From positions 12,176,789-12,240,788 of the forward strand of contig NC_037640.1 in NCBI RefSeq assembly GCF_003254395.2: a stretch of DNA of 64,000 bases. The letters run 5' to 3'. Position numbers and translations under genes: made by a program. The first letter of the stretch is position 1. The number at the start of each line of letters is the position of its first letter. A model generated the notes under the pieces. The model did not search any database, was not told the DNA's origin, and saw only the letters and a list, made by a program, of their open reading frames with translations. Below are positions 63,263 through 64,000 of the stretch, piece by piece. The stretch comes from Apis mellifera. Its lineage: Eukaryota > Arthropoda > Insecta > Hymenoptera > Apidae.

Positions 63263-63800
63263 ATGAATTGTTAGAAAAATTTAACAAAGGAAGATTTTTG
63301 TAAAAGTAAGTAACTTTAAGTAAATTGAGAATGAATTGTGCAATACATTTTTAAATAAGTTTTGAAGGAGATTTAAAAAATGAATAAAATTTATCAAAAA
63401 TATAACTTGATAAAATATATTTTAGTGAATTGTTAAAGTTTAAATAAACTTGGAACAAGTTACATGATACATATATTAAATGAGTTTGAAACAAGATTTA
63501 GAGAATGAACTTTCTCAAAATATATATATGTATATATTAATGAATTGTTAAAAAAATTTAACAAAGGAAGATTTTTGTAAAAGTAAGTAACTTTAAGTAA
63601 ATTGAGAATGAGTTGTGCAATACATTTTTAAATAAGTTTTGAAGAAGATTTAAAGAATGAATAAAATTTATCAAAAATATAACTTGATAAAATATATTTT
63701 AGTGAATTGTTAAAGTTTAAATAAACTTGGAACGAGTTACATGATACATATATTAAATGAGTTTGGAAGAAGATTTAGAGAATGAATAAACTTTGTCATA
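62460..63800. repeat. about five-copy minisatellite, 270-300-bp unit
   Basis: The anchor AAGTTACATGATACATATAT (with variants) recurs near 62610, 62879, 63151, 63452 and 63732, with a weaker one near 62469. Each unit also has a second, related half beginning near TTTTAAATAAGTTTTGAAG, so the unit itself looks like an old duplication of a half of about 140 bp. A perfect (AT)n of about 44 bp (63217-63260) expanded inside one copy. The array ends near 63800. Confidence 0.88.
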
Positions 63801-64000
63801 AAAATCTTTCTATTGAATTATTAGAAATACGCTTAAGCAACGAAACGCCATATAAGTTTTCTGTCGTTGAACAACTCTTTGGAATAATGGTCATGATCCT
63901 TTTTGTGCGAGATGATTATTACATTAAGCAACTATACATAAGTCCATGTAACGTATTAAGTGGACGACGGTCTTGATTAATCGAGGGCGAATTATCGCAA

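Overview
This window is insect nuclear DNA, most probably from a hymenopteran of the bee type. The evidence is: spliced genes with short GT-AG exons, cuticular proteins of the arthropod CPAP3/obstructor class, a strongly AT-rich background in which CpG is not depleted, and very dense microsatellites and homopolymer runs. No bacterial, viral or CRISPR features were seen. Names are from recognition of protein families by eye; no database search was run.

Five protein-coding genes can be modelled exon by exon, each with a continuous reading frame from start codon to stop. (1) Arp5, minus strand, 15038-17490, 7 exons, 674 aa: the actin-related protein of the INO80 chromatin-remodelling complex. 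(2) Gene A, plus, 20444-24374, 3 exons, 233 aa: obstructor-A-like. (3) Gene B, plus, 26642-32048, 5 exons, 232 aa. (4) Gene C, minus, 33070-42801, 3 exons, 257 aa, with a 7.6-kb first intron. (5) Gene D, plus, 54514-56702, 5 exons, 442 aa. Genes A-D are all secreted proteins with three six-cysteine chitin-binding domains (CBM14/peritrophin-A) and form a 36-kb cluster. Such proteins bind chitin in cuticle and other apical extracellular matrices. Genes B and C converge tail to tail and genes C and D are divergent. A possible terminal coding exon of an unidentified minus-strand gene lies at 9207-9354.

Layout: 1-9200 is gene-poor and full of ATT, AT, GA and homopolymer tracts. 9.2-15 kb holds the candidate exon and more simple repeats. 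15-17.5 kb is Arp5, with a small repeat cluster carrying AGATGGC motifs just upstream. 20.4-42.8 kb holds genes A, B and C. 42.8-54.5 kb has no recognisable gene but carries two minisatellites. 54.5-56.7 kb is gene D. 56.7-64 kb has no recognisable gene and ends in a minisatellite of about 280-bp units. Other points of interest are a 13-copy minisatellite inside gene A intron 1, a 54-T run next to the gene A poly(A) signal, a long-arm inverted-repeat element and a tRNA-like relic in gene B introns, and a last intron in genes A, B and D that splits the codon of the final cysteine.
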